From contig NW_024609880.1 in the NCBI RefSeq assembly GCF_016920785.2, positions 56,176,121 to 56,240,120 on the forward strand: 64,000 nucleotides of DNA. The letters run 5' to 3'. The position numbers and the translations under genes were made by a program. A model generated the notes under the pieces. The model was not told where the DNA came from. It saw only the letters and a program-made list of their open reading frames with translations, and did not search any database. Shown piece by piece: positions 35,308 through 45,591 of this stretch. Positions within the stretch are counted from its first letter, which is position 1. Each line of letters opens with the position of its first letter. Origin of the DNA: Ixodes scapularis. Its lineage: Eukaryota > Arthropoda > Arachnida > Ixodida > Ixodidae.

Positions 35308-35374
35308 TTGTTGTTGTTGTTTACGGGTTTTATGGCGCAAGAGCTCCGACGGCCATACTGCGCCAAACTAGGTA
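35308..35374 (-). mobile_element. 67-bp 5'-truncated retro-copy with (CAA)n tail, left arm
   Basis: A (GTT)n stretch (the tail, minus strand) and ttacgggttttatggcgcaa are enclosed by a 15-bp direct repeat GGATAAGTAACCCTG (35293-35307, 35375-35389). This is a clear target duplication of a retrotransposed fragment. Mirrored at 55011-55080, so it predates the palindrome. Confidence 0.85.
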
Positions 35375-35869
35375 GGATAAGTAACCCTGGTTTGCAAGTT
35401 TTGTCGTGGGAGAGTTGGTATTAACTGGGGTGTACTGCAAGTTGTAGAGGATCTAGAGTCACACCGCCATATTCAGCTCAAGAAACCTCGTCTAGGCACA
35501 GGCGCAATCATTGAGACTATAAATTAATTAATACACTTGTGTCTGGTTATTTTTTCTGTTTCTTTTGACTTTCTGAGAATCGAGAAACTCAGCAAGCAAA
35601 TTTAATATCTAAATTATTCTGAAAAACTGAGAATTTAATCAAAACAAGCTCTGAGAAACATCAAATTTTCCACAAAGGTAAACTCCAGAAAACACCCTCC
35701 AATGCCGCAAAGGATTACATTCTTTTCCCCTGTCTTTCTTCTCCGACATTGTTTCCCTGCTTTTATCAGTCTCGGGTTTTCTAGATTATGATCGACAAAG
35801 GATTAATTCTGGAAACACGGAATGCCGCTTATAGTGATGCTGCTATATGTCACGCTAGGGGTAGCCAGG

Positions 35870-36060
35870 CAGGCTCTGGTGCAGCTTGGTTATGACCTTC
35901 CTCGCCAAGGGAAGTTTTGGCATTGCATACGAGGCGATACTTGCCCAAGTCTAAAGGTTACCTTGGCAAGCTTATGGAAGCACCCATGCTCACAAGTACG
36001 GTAACTGCCCAGGTCACCTTGGAAGGTCTCAGCACACAGCAGGCACCACCGTCTGTCGTA
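35870..36060. repeat. Diverged internal repeat, unit 1 (also 38450-38640; mirrors in right arm)
   Basis: This and 38450-38640 share an ordered set of phrases (cattg.atac.aggcgatac, ggttacctt.gca, atgctcacaagtacggtaa/atgatcacacgtacggcaa, ctgcccaggtc). Identity is roughly two thirds to three quarters by eye. On the minus strand both can be read as RTC(E/D)H.C.H..AKVT.RL.QVSP, but neither lies in a longer gene. Confidence 0.5.
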
Positions 36061-37189
36061 GGTATGATGTGCTGCAATGTCTGATGACACAAACTGCAGC
36101 AAAACAAAACATATTTTCCTGTGAAACAGTATCCATAGCTGCAATCTCCGTACCGGCACAATGCATGACTAGCTAATCTCATTGTGCACTTCTTTCTACA
36201 TTAGAAGCACAGTTTAGCCTGAAGGCGTCGGCATATTTCGGTTCCACGTATAAAGTCACTCATACAGATTTACGTCAAACAAACATACTTCGCCACGTCT
36301 GTGGCTGTGGCAGAAAATACTAAGAAAGGGGAGATAAATCTACGATTGCATGCTTGAATTGGTCAGAAATGGGAGGAAAAAGCCCCGAGACACTTTCCTC
36401 CCATTTCTCCTCCTGTGAACAGCAAGGTCGAGGGAGCACACCAGTGGTGCAATCGGTGGTTTGTACGCGGTGCTCGAACGTGATTATTTTACGATGTTTG
36501 GATACCATCATTTCAGCCATGTTGCGATTACATCGATACATTAAAATTGTCAAACGCTGATTGAAAAAAAATTGTACCGGCTCATTCACGACTTTCTTAG
36601 CTTTGGTTGCTCCCATTACGGAATAAAGGGTTTGTTCACCAAATAAACAACGCACTCCCGAGCTTCACCCAGTTTGTCACTGAAGGCTTTGTTCGTGTTC
36701 GAAGCTAGATCTTTGCTCAAAAAGAACTTCGAAATTACAAACAAATCTACAACGACTCTCAGCAACCCTCGTCTCATTGAACCGCAGCGCAGTTTTCGCC
36801 CAAAGGAGCCGCAAGTAACGACTCTTGAGAACAAAATAATTATCTATAAAAGCAATGCATGGTTCCGGCATTTGAGCACAAGGTATTTGACGTCTTTCGG
36901 AGAACGCTACAAAAGCTTAGTATTCCAACAAGAGCTTAAACGTAAAAAAATTCCAGTTTTCCTCGTATCTGCCTGAACTGGGCGGAGCCACCCGAACGAC
37001 CCGACGTATGCAACATCCAAAACATGTGTCGCAAACTGCTGTGTGCAGCACGCCGGAGCAGCCATCTTTCCGACTGTTTGCACGCTGGCTCACATTGTTT
37101 CGATGACCTGTGTCTTGCGTTTAACGTTTCGATGGCAGCCTTTCAATTTTAAGAACAAAGCGTCAAGTGCTAGCCTGGCTGTCACTAAC

Positions 37190-37250
37190 ACTGTTGCTCA
37201 ATGCGACAGTGTTCGCATTGAGCACACAGTTGCTCAATGCGAAGTGCAAA
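37190..37250. repeat. Local hairpin 'ttgctcaatgcgaacactg'
   Basis: gttgctcaatgcgacagtgt and its inverse ttcgcattgagca follow each other, then gttgctcaatgcga occurs once more. Mirrored in the right arm near 53130-53190. Confidence 0.6.
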
Positions 37251-37893
37251 CAAGTACGCCCATGACATGCTGGAAAGGACAGCCTGGCGCCTAGGCAGTA
37301 CGGCCACGCAGGTCCAATCAAAGCTCGCAGGATGCTGCACATAGACTGCGCGACACTGTTAAGCACTAGACACAACAAAGAAATAAATGCACCTTGATCC
37401 TACGAGAAAACTCTGATGACACAGAGTATAGTAAGACTTGCGAAGCTTGTAACTGGGTTCATGAGCTTTTAATCACTCCCGCGACACACACCTGCACACA
37501 ATGTGTCATCCGAATTTACCCATTGGATCAAGGTACATTAAATTTTTTTCCGCTGCCAAATGGAAGGGAAGGTGCGACAACATTATCCTTTTGTCTTACC
37601 CTAGCATGAACTAGCTGGTAATGGTACAATTACAAGCGAGTTGCTTTCACTGCTGTCCCTCCTGCTCGAGCTCTCGTACAACCAAACCGCAATTAAACGC
37701 AGGGCGCTTGCCCGCACTTGTAGCCACTCCGGCTAGTCCATGCTAAGACGCGACAAAGCATGGCAGGAAGCCTGCCACTACAGCACGTCGGCCGCCGGGC
37801 ACGACTGGCAAGTGCAAGCGCCACGCGAGTCACATGAATGTTCTGCAATAGCTGCATGTCTTAAAAGAACCCAGATGAAACGCCGTTCGTTGT

Positions 37894-37966
37894 GCCATTC
37901 AGTGGTGCAGGGGTAGAACATCGGGCTCCTAATCAAAAGGCTGAGGGCTCGATCCCCCTATAGGGG
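37894..37966 (+). pseudogene. tRNA-like sequence, left arm
   Basis: A-box-like TGGTGCAGGGGTAGAA and B-box-like GGGCTCGATCC stand at tRNA spacing with a CCCC/GGGG-type T stem, but the anticodon stem does not pair. Probably a decayed tRNA or SINE head. Mirrored at about 52413-52485 on the minus strand. Confidence 0.45.
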
Positions 37967-38164
37967 AGACATATCATTGATCTTTTCATTAAGTGAACCC
38001 TATCTTTGCTTTTATTCTCTGTTCTTCTCATTCGACGTGCTTCCGTGACCGACTGGGTAATCCATGTTGATCTACAACAACTGGATCGGTCGCTGCATGC
38101 TCTCAACCCTAGATATATAACACAGAGCTGCAAACAAAATCACAAAATTTTCAAGAGCCGCAGA

Positions 38165-38440
38165 GGGAGGGAGGAGGGGGGGGGGGGGGGGCCGCGGCAG
38201 GTTTTTTGTTTAGAGCAATAAACGAAACTCAAACTAATTTCGGTCTATCTTATATGAGTCAAAAGCAGTCCAATTGTGCGTAAGGCAGCAGTAGCACATT
38301 TAAAACGCGTTTCATTTCTCTTTTTGGGGAAGTGCTCCGGGAGAGAGGGGGGGTGAGGGAGAGAGAGGAGGGATAAGGGAGGGAGCGGCGAGCCGCACTT
38401 TAACACGCGGAGAGCCGCAGCTTGGCCACCCCTCTACTAG
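38165..38440. other. Purine-rich stretch with a hAT-like end, left arm
   Basis: A G run (about 38170-38190) and a long GGGAGAGA stretch (38340-38390) are followed by cgagccgcac...agccgcagcttggccacccctcta. The inverse of the last part, AGAGGGGTGGCCAAGCTGCG, resembles hAT termini. No matching second end could be fixed. Mirrored at about 51940-52210. Confidence 0.4.
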
Positions 38441-40187
38441 GGCATCGCCATGCAGGTTCTCAAGGAGCTTGGGAACGGCCTTTCCCTCTAAATTAATTCC
38501 TGGCATTGTATACTAGGCGATACCTGCTGTAGTCTATGGGTTACCTTTGCAGGGAGATGGAGGCATCGATGATCACACGTACGGCAATTGCCCATGTCGC
38601 ACATCATCAAGGAAGGTCTTCATGAAGCAGGCAACTTGTCCTGTCGATGGAGACCCAAACATATCCTGCATACGTGGGTAAAGTGCCTAAAATTTAATTT
38701 AATTACAACTACAACTACTTCTCTCCAAAAGCATCATGACATCAAAGCTTGCCGCTTTCCATAGATGGACTCGCTAGCACAGCCTGGCCTTTTTCGGTCG
38801 GCCAGGGTGTCGAGAGTGTTTTGTAGCGACCCGCCACACGCCCTCAAAGTTGAACTTGTGTTTTACTCAAATTTCGGAAGAGAAGCCTACTACCAAGTAT
38901 GATAGAATTGTAGAAGGGGATCATGATGTTAGCTCCGTAGCCCCCGCAACCCCACCTCCATTATCGCCAGCCCCTTTGCCGTCTACTTCATCGCCCATCA
39001 TGACTACCCGTCATCCCTTGTGGTTGACGCTTGTTCGTAGGGAAGGACTGGCTGGCACTGCTGGGCTCTGCGCCGCTACTCATCCCAATTCCCAAATGGA
39101 GACTGCGGCTGACCGATGACATCTGTCGTCTGCTTCCTTTCTTCGGTACTTTGCTTCGGTTAAGGAACTGTTTTTTGCAGATAGTATAACGTGTTGAAAT
39201 CGCTTACCTACTAATTTCAACGGCAATTCATCTTGGAAGTGCCCGCGCAAAGCTGGTGCCGCGATGTGTGGTGATATCAAACGCAGAGAGTGCCTGAAGA
39301 ATTTTGAGGTTGCTTAAACGATTTGTGGATATGTTTGAACGCACTTTATGACAAACAAATCAGCGGCAAGCGGCTCATAGTCAGATCTTCTAAATTGCTG
39401 ATTGCGACACTTCCCTGATGACTTGCTAAGTGCTTGGATATGGTCAAAAAACTTCGAGTGAAACCTATTCCTTCAGACTACGGATACGGAAGGCTCCGCT
39501 TCTCAGGGCGCGATGACCCAGGTCCCCTCTACAGCCCATCGAGACTTTGGACGGCGCTCGAATGCGTGCTCAGAGTGCAGTCCAGTGTTACTTTAGTGCC
39601 ATCGGACGGCACTCAGATACAACCTGGATTAAAACAGTTCGCTTTTATTGTTATTGCGGTCACTGTGTAGGTCACTCACTGAGGTGAAGAGGAGGTGAGA
39701 CGGGGTCCAGTCACCGCCGCGATCAACGACCGAAATCCAACGGTTCCGCAACTTGCTGACCCTTGTAAAACCAGGAGAACTGCCCACAAATTCACTTTAC
39801 TGCGAATTGTATTATGCTGTGGGACTGAACAATGAAATGTAATGCCTGCGGAAGAATAATCTCAACGGTCCTTGTAGTCGCGCACACTGCAAAGCCCCAT
39901 CCTGGCCCCTCCGACGCGCGATGCCACATACTTTCAATTCCTAGAGCTCGCCTGTTCATCGCAGTTCGCCCAGTCTGCCGCTCACGGCAGCGCTCGCTAT
40001 ATCCCTTCCGTTCTGTTAAAACCCACTAGACAGAACGAGTGTGGTTTCGGAAAACGTAGTGTCTAGAAAACTGTCCGACGGCACTCTTGCAGAGCGTTCA
40101 AATGCCATCCGACGGTACTCCACTCGCGCGTTCAAGTGGCGTCCGAAAGTCTCGTATAAAAGGAGTTCTCAAAACGACTTTTACGAA

Positions 40188-40260
40188 GGGGAGTGTGGCG
40201 TATTGGTAAGATGTGTCACATAAGCACGTGATGCCGGGTTCGATCCCCACTGCGGGCTTA
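40188..40260 (+). pseudogene. tRNA-like sequence or SINE head, left arm
   Basis: A-box-like TGGCGTATTGGTAAGA and a perfect B box GGGTTCGATCCCC are present. The stem tcac/gtga around cataagca leaves a loop too long for a tRNA. Mirrored at 50094-50166 on the minus strand. Confidence 0.5.
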
Positions 40261-40438
40261 CTTTATTGTTTTTGTTTTCTCGAACATTTTATTTTGCCGA
40301 CGCATTTGGCGATATGTACATTTATTTTTTTACCATTAACACAGGAAAAAACGAATGTTGTCGCCGAAATTTCGCTGAACGAAATAGCATGGTACTTCGT
40401 TTCCTGAGGTGCATCGGGGAAAGCGGGGCTTGGTTTGG

Positions 40439-40526
40439 ACGCCGCGAAGCGGCGTCTACGACAGGGCCAAATGGGTCAATAGCTTTGTAATTAGCAGCCG
40501 CATACTGTCGCCGCGAAGCGGCGTGA
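40439..40526. repeat. Two copies of hairpin CGCCGCGAAGCGGCG
   Basis: gacgccgcgaagcggcgtc at about 40439 and cgccgcgaagcggcg at about 40511, 72 bases apart; mirrored in the right arm near 49830-49915. Stable GC hairpins with GAA loops. Confidence 0.7.
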
Positions 40527-40611
40527 ACGCAGGCGGGGGTGTGTGTTAACGAGCTCCCCAGTGATACACGCGCCGTCCGACTCCCGGACGGCACTTGTAG
40601 GCGCGATAGGA

Positions 40612-40965
40612 GTGCCGTCGGGCGGCACTGTAGACACAGCCTTCGGAAAGTGCTTTGTGGCCCCTTCCCGAACTTGCGCTACCATGCTTTCGTGGATACT
40701 CACCCTTGATGAACGAACTGTGAAGTGGGACCGGTCAGTGATTCGGTATTACTTTCGCTGCAATCGGAGGCGTTGATTTGAACCGCTCGTGCCGTCGGGC
40801 GGCACTGTAGACACAGCCTTCGGAAAGTGCTTTGTGGCCCCTTCCCGAACTTGTGCTACCATGCTTTCGTGGATACTCACACTTGATGAACGAACTGTGA
40901 AGTGGGACCGGTCAGTGATTCGGTATTACTTTCGCTGCAATCGGAGGCGTTGATTTGAACCGCTC
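40612..40965. repeat. 177-bp tandem duplication, only in the left arm
   Basis: gtgccgtcgggcggcactgt starts at 40612 and again at 40789, and the following 150 bases are the same apart from two or three changes (cttgcgct/cttgtgct, cacccttg/cacacttg). The right arm has one copy (about 49570-49745). Confidence 0.9.
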
Positions 40966-41078
40966 GTTCTCGAAATAAGAGCCTTGTCTTGAACAAAACC
41001 ATCCAATAACTCAAAGGCCGCAACCACGTCGCACACAACTCTCTACCTGCCCCATATGCGTTGCGCCATCTTGGGTCC

Positions 41079-41090
41079 CAGTGTTGCCAG
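41079..41090. repeat. hAT-like 12-base end CAGTGTTGCCAG, left arm
   Basis: Identical to the terminus of the hAT element at 16227 and followed by similar 'aaaatcagtgg' wording. The mirror is at 47960-47971. No second end was found in the arm, so this is probably a hAT fragment whose far side was lost when the palindrome formed. Confidence 0.5.
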
Positions 41091-41672
41091 GTGAGGAAAA
41101 CAAAAATCAGTGGATACTGGATAGAGCTCAATCGAACTCCCTAAAATCAGTTAATAAAATTATACACTTTTTTTACTCTGAGACTAATCTTTTAGCAAAT
41201 ATCATAAGCTATAAAACAGCAGTTTAGATAAAACTGTATTCCCCAATTGAGCTATAATTAGTATTATTTTTATTGCGTCACTCTGCTGCAATGTCCGACA
41301 GAAATGTTTTAACGTCCAAAAGTCGGTTTGATTGTATCAACTATTCCGATGACTTGACTCAACGCTGCAATACAAAAACCCAAACTCCTCTGCGTGAAAA
41401 CGGAACTACGTGGATGCCAGTTGCAAAACCTCTTCGTGGTCTGGAAACACTGTACGGGCGGCCGTCTTGAGTTTCGGTTTCTCCGCATTTCCTTCTAGGG
41501 CATGGACGATCCGCCACTGAGTGCGATTCGGAAATTTTATTGTTTTCTGACTTCCGACCGATCACCCAACGTGGCCGAAGAGCTAGGCCGTCATGCGCTT
41601 CATCTCTGAGGACACTCTTTTTTCGATGCGAACACCCATGAAATCGTACTGTTTAGCGGTAGACTGCCTACC

Positions 41673-41755
41673 GTGTTACATGCGACTCAATTTTTTTATT
41701 TTTTTTTTTTTTTGTTATTGACAAAAGTGTTTTATTATTTTTTTTTTCTTTTAGA
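41673..41755. repeat. T-rich tract, left arm (mirror 47295-47365)
   Basis: T runs with few other bases. The mirror tract is shorter, as expected of slippage. Confidence 0.7.
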
Positions 41756-41836
41756 AAGCTCTGTGTTTCAATGGAAACTGTGCCCTGGGAAATATTTTTC
41801 AGACGTTGCAAGAGCTAAATTGGTTCCAGATAGGAA

Positions 41837-42013
41837 AAATTGGGTTGTGTGTGTGTTTATACAGACTAGAACTTGGTCTGCCTCACAGGGACGACGAGTC
41901 TCCCAGCTGTAGATGAGCAATTTAGCCAGTGCAGTACAATCGCTAGCCTGGGGTCTTGAACGTGCACCACGCAGTAGTGGTACACGACCGCACGCCGGTA
42001 CGATGCTCATCCA
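41837..42013 (-). mobile_element. Headless SINE copy, left arm
   Basis: Matches the body of the SINE at 16840-17135 (gggttgtgtgtgtgtttata, cacgcagtagtg, gccggtacgatgctcatcca) but ends where the tRNA head would begin. 5'-truncated on the minus strand. Confidence 0.8.
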
Positions 42014-42135
42014 AAAGATAGCACCTACCTCAAGCACAGTTGACGGATGTTTCGCTATTATTGAAGATTTGTTCAACCCTGGCAGGATAACTGCATTGAC
42101 TTTCTCAAGACTAAACAACTTTTTTTCACCTCGGC
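42014..42135 (-). pseudogene. Possible helix-turn-helix remnant, left arm (mirror 46920-47034)
   Basis: The minus strand reads KKLFSLEKVNAVILPGLNKS followed by SIIAKHPSTVLEV. This loosely follows the N-terminal DNA-binding pattern of pogo/Tigger-like transposases and CENP-B (..LEEKV..V..G..KS.IAK...PSTV..I). It is directly cut by the SINE copy. A weak similarity by eye only. Confidence 0.25.
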
Positions 42136-42471
42136 TGCGAAAAAAAAAAAAAAAAAACGATGTAAAAAAATGAGTGTGAAATGAGGTTGGCACCACCCGT
42201 GTTGCTCCACTCGACGTCCGCCACGTAAGTTTTCGCCGCCGCGGCCGTCGAATTTTTAGCCACTGCGATAGCAAAATCCCTTCTCCATGAATGGTGAGCA
42301 AACAGACACGTAGTCTGTGTCTGTTATGTTTTTTATTCAAGAATATTTCAACAACAAACTTCTGTTTTGTTTTAGATGTGTTTTACAAACCTCGTTTACC
42401 GACGCCAGACAAAGTGTATGGAAATCGCTGCAAAGCCACGAGGTTGTTTTAATGGTCCAGGCTAAGGTGAC

Positions 42472-42596
42472 GGAGACTGATGGCGCGTGCTCTATTTTGG
42501 TTTTCTTAGTTGAAATATGTTTATCCAGTAGCGCGCGTGTATAGAGGCTGTTGTGTCGCTTTATGTAGGCACGCTCGCGTCCTCGCCAGACGACAC
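42472..42596. repeat. Diverged inverted repeat in spacer, left part (partner 45285-45400)
   Basis: ctgatggcgcgtgctc, tagcgcgcgtg.atag, gctgt.gtg.cgctttat and gcacgctc.cg.cctcgcc occur in the same order, inverted, in the partner; roughly four fifths identity by eye. Confidence 0.7.
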
Positions 42597-42614
42597 GCGC
42601 TGTGCCATCATTAC

Positions 42615-42825
42615 TAAAGTCCCTCTATCCTGGGAAAAGTGGTGGCATTCATTGCTGTTGAAATGCTCGAGACACGTGACACGCGCCCCTTCTGGGAAGA
42701 ACATGGCGTCTGAAATCTCTCTCAGTGCTGCGCTGTGCCGCCATGATCTTCCCAAGACCTGCACGTTGCACTTGCCTCGTGCATCGACGGGCTATGCGCT
42801 ACTTCTAAAATATGAAGGGGCTTTT
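42615..42825 (-). mobile_element. hAT-like MITE, copy A1
   Basis: Ends TAAAGTCCCT and AGGGGCTTTT, flanked by ATCATTAC on both sides (42607-42614, 42826-42833). Inverted relative to the next copy, with which it makes a roughly 420-bp near-palindrome. Confidence 0.8.
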
Positions 42826-42833
42826 ATCATTAC

Positions 42834-43040
42834 TAAAGACCCTTCATGTTAAAAAAAAGTAGCGCAAGATGCGTCGATACACGCGGCACGTGCAACGTGC
42901 AGCCCTTGGGAAGATCATGGCGGCACAGCGCAGCACTGAGCTAGATTTTAGACGACATGTTCCTCACAGAAGGGGCGCGTGGCACGTGTCTCGAGCATTT
43001 CCACAACATTGAATGGCACCGCTTTTCCCAGGATAGAGGG
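42834..43040 (+). mobile_element. hAT-like MITE, copy A2
   Basis: Starts TAAAGACCCTTCATGTT directly after the shared ATCATTAC and matches A1 inverted and copy B in the same orientation (gtagcgcaagatgcgt, cttgggaagatcatg, gcacgtgtct.gagcatttcc). The right terminus is worn. Confidence 0.75.
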
Positions 43041-43178
43041 TAGGGTGCCTTCATACAGTTTCGCCACGTCTGTCTTAGGGTGGCGGCATCTCGGCCATTT
43101 CTATGCCCAGAATGCGCGCGCTTCGATCTCGTTCGGAGCGAGCGCTTAGCCCTGCCCGGCGCTTTCGCGCAATTTTAA

Positions 43179-43817
43179 AGGGGCGATGCAACGATATTCA
43201 ATTGGAATGTTTTTCACTTTACACGAGCTCACTGGCACAAGTGGGACTCAAGGATACTCGCACGCAACGCCACTGACCAAAAACACCTTTGTAGCGCTGT
43301 AATTTCGAGGAAAAAACCGAGCGTTTTCATTCATTCTCTCCTTCGCAAAACCTGATGACGTAGCTGGGCGGTGGCAGTCCCGCCCAGTGACGATATTTGA
43401 ATGCGGCTCATAGATTGGACCCGAGCATTGCGTGGGCACTTGATTTGGGCTCGAGAAGCTCGAGCTCGAAAAGCATTAGCTCGAGAAGAATTTGGGTAAT
43501 ATCGGCGTCCAATCGCTGCAATGACGACAACAGCCTAACCATAACAATGTCTGGAACTCAGCGCGTGTCCTGTGCCTTGCCAACCCCAGCGCACGGCTAT
43601 GATCAACATTGGCGGCATATAATAGGCTCCAGATCACGTGGCCGCTTGTTATGGTTGCGAGTTGAGGGGGTGAACGGTGCTCGTTTTTCTTTATTTTTTT
43701 TTTCTACGACTTCGATTGCGTGTGGTGAAAGACGAACGGGTATTTCACGGGTCATTAGCGTTAGGGATCCGTTTTAAGCGGTATTTGCGCAAATACAAAA
43801 ATCGTTGCATCGCCCCT
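43179..43817. mobile_element. TTAA-flanked element (Kolobok/piggyBac-like), 639 bp
   Basis: AGGGGCGATGCAACGAT and its inverse ATCGTTGCATCGCCCCT form the ends, with TTAA on both sides (43175-43178, 43818-43821). No transposase frame. TTAA is the target of piggyBac and Kolobok; the AGGG start leans to Kolobok. Confidence 0.7.
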
Positions 43818-43903
43818 TTAAGGTCATTCGGCATGCGCAGGCAGTTTTCAATACAACAATGAGTGTCTTCGCCCTATGACAAACGCACATTGAGGCACCC
43901 TAA

Positions 43904-44090
43904 CCGCTCATTCACACTGGAAGCGGATCCGCGTTCGCAAAGCGGTTGCGAACGCGGTTGTGTAAAGATCCAGTACAATTACACGCGCACTCGATGACAT
44001 CAAGTGCGCGTGCAATTGTACTGGATCTTTATACAACCGCGTTCGCAACCGCTTTGCGAACGCGGATCCGCTTCCAGTGTGAATGAGCGG
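43904..44090. mobile_element. Near-perfect 187-bp hairpin, PIF/Harbinger-like
   Basis: Starts CCGCTCATTCACACTGGAAG; almost the entire left half pairs with the right half. TAA flanks both sides (43901-43903, 44091-44093), a TWA-type duplication. Confidence 0.8.
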
Positions 44091-44396
44091 TAATAGAGGG
44101 GTGGTTCGCGCTCCCTCTAGCCGGACAAACGCGCCCCGCAAAAGATTGCAGCACTGATCTCTAATCGATGACATAGCAGAGCTAATAGAGCAACGCTGCT
44201 GAGCAGGCAAAAGGCAAAAGTACAAGACAGCGAGATTGAAAACCTTTGAAGCGGATCCGTTCACCAATCATAATTAATCGAGCCGCGCTCAAATTTGATG
44301 TCACGTGCAGTTGTTGATCATGAGTCAGACCCACGGGTCAGACCACTGATGAGCTAATGTTCCTTGGTATTCTGTAACCCGTAAAAAAAACGTACT

Positions 44397-44414
44397 CCCC
44401 CCCCCCCCCCCCCC
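44397..44414. repeat. Poly-C run in spacer
   Basis: About 18 C in a row. Confidence 0.8.
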
Positions 44415-44514
44415 TCCGCCCTTCTTCCGCCGCCACTTAATGCTGGATGTAGCTCGTTTCTGGACTGCGAGTGCCGCAAGTTACAAATACAGTCGGCAGA
44501 GTCAAGTAAAACGC

Positions 44515-44940
44515 TGCTGTAGAGGCACACACACCTTCACGCACATTGTGCTAGTAAAACACATCCACATGACGTCGAATCTTGATCGGTATGCAAGCGT
44601 ATGAAGGCACAGAGACGTAGCACTTCGGCGTGACAAGGAAATTTTGATTACGTCGCGAGAACGGTGAAACTTGCTCTCGACGAATTGTGCCTTTTTCGTG
44701 CGGCCCTGCACTTTCGTAAAATTTTCCACGTGTTCTCAACAGTAAGTCTCAACGCTTACACAGGGTCTTGGAAAACCTCTTTTGCGAATGACGACGAACG
44801 AGTAGAAAACGTTTCTCCAGCACGCTGACGGCTGCCTTTGTAACACTAGCAAAACCGCAATTTGTTTATTTGCAAGATGGCCGCCCGGTGACTTCACTAG
44901 CACTTCAGCGACCAAGCGGGTATGCGCGATCAACAATAGA
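44515..44940 (-). mobile_element. Old half-copy of the 1.47-kb foldback family
   Basis: From 'gaggcacacacaccttcacg' to 'gcgcgatcaacaatag' it follows one long terminal repeat of the 1.47-kb foldback elements with many substitutions (cggtatgcaagcg.atgaaggcacagagac, gccttttt..tgcg...ctgcactttcgtaaaattttccacgtgtt). Only one terminal repeat is present. Confidence 0.75.
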
Positions 44941-44949
44941 CCTATCGCC

Positions 44950-45181
44950 AAATTACCCAAGCATCAAGGAGAATGCAGGGATTGGTGTTCCACGCGCCGC
45001 ACGTGCTGGCCTCACATTAGTAACTTTCCAAAGCAGATGTCTAAAACAAATTGCATCTTACACGCGCGTTCGTCAACGCTTTATTTTGCTTATTTACTTC
45101 GAATCTTTTACACGGGGAAGGCATAGGCGTGCGGCGCCTGGAACACCAATCCCTGCATCCTTCTTGATGCTTGGGTAATTT
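44950..45181. mobile_element. Hairpin element with 54-bp inverted ends
   Basis: aaattacccaagcatcaagg at 44950 continues for about 54 bases (to 45003) and returns inverted from 45128 to 45181. The loop of about 124 bases is unrelated. No target duplication seen. Confidence 0.75.
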
Positions 45182-45591
45182 AGTATTAGGTATATTTTCA
45201 TAGAGATCAATACTGCAAACGTCCCATCTTTTGCGGGGCTCCTTTGTCTGGTCAGAGGGAGTGATGGCGGAGCGGCGGCCGTGTTGTCTGGCGAGGGCGT
45301 GAGCGTGCCAATATAAAGCGGCACCACAGCGTCTATCCACGCGCGCTAATGAATAAAAATATTTAAACCAAGAAAACAAAAATGGAGCACGCGCCATCAG
45401 CCCCCGTTCGAAATTCTATACTTGGTGTCAATAATTTTTACACTTGGTCCTGCAGCTAGAGCGCTCTTTTAGCCGTGCCGCTGTCACACTAGGAGCTCGC
45501 GCTCGTAGCCTTGGGGCTTTGTCCGCACTAAGATAACACGAATGTATTCCCGGCGAGAAGCACGTAAGGGGCGCTTCAGCGATCCTCACTC

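Larger units (their letters stand above)
39540..40810. repeat. Cluster of GTGCCRTCSGACGGCAC dyad motifs, left arm
   Basis: At least eight full or partial copies of the palindromic motif: near 39549, 39597 (gtgccatcggacggcactc), 40074, 40105, 40137, 40569, 40612 and 40789. Several follow 'gcgttcaa(a/g)tg'. Mirrored in the right arm. Confidence 0.6.
33549..42450. repeat. Left arm of the giant palindrome
   Basis: About 8.9 kb, containing in order: the CAATTCGGCT array, unrecognised AT-rich sequence, a 67-bp retro-copy, two diverged internal repeats, two tRNA-like sequences, a dyad-motif cluster, a private 177-bp tandem duplication, a hAT-like 12-base end, and a headless SINE. Frames of 60-110 codons occur but mirror exactly in the other arm and show no family motif. 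Confidence 0.9.

Noticed and set aside
37894..37966. A functional tRNA in the palindrome arm
   Set aside because: A- and B-box-like sequences exist but the anticodon stem does not pair; kept as tRNA-like only.
38006..38221. G-run region as a quadruplex regulatory site
   Set aside because: One long homopolymer of differing length in the two arms looks like slippage; there is no gene nearby to regulate.
41768..42340. A 190-codon minus-strand frame as a gene
   Set aside because: It runs across a T-rich tract and a SINE fragment; the short helix-turn-helix-like part is kept only as a weak remnant.
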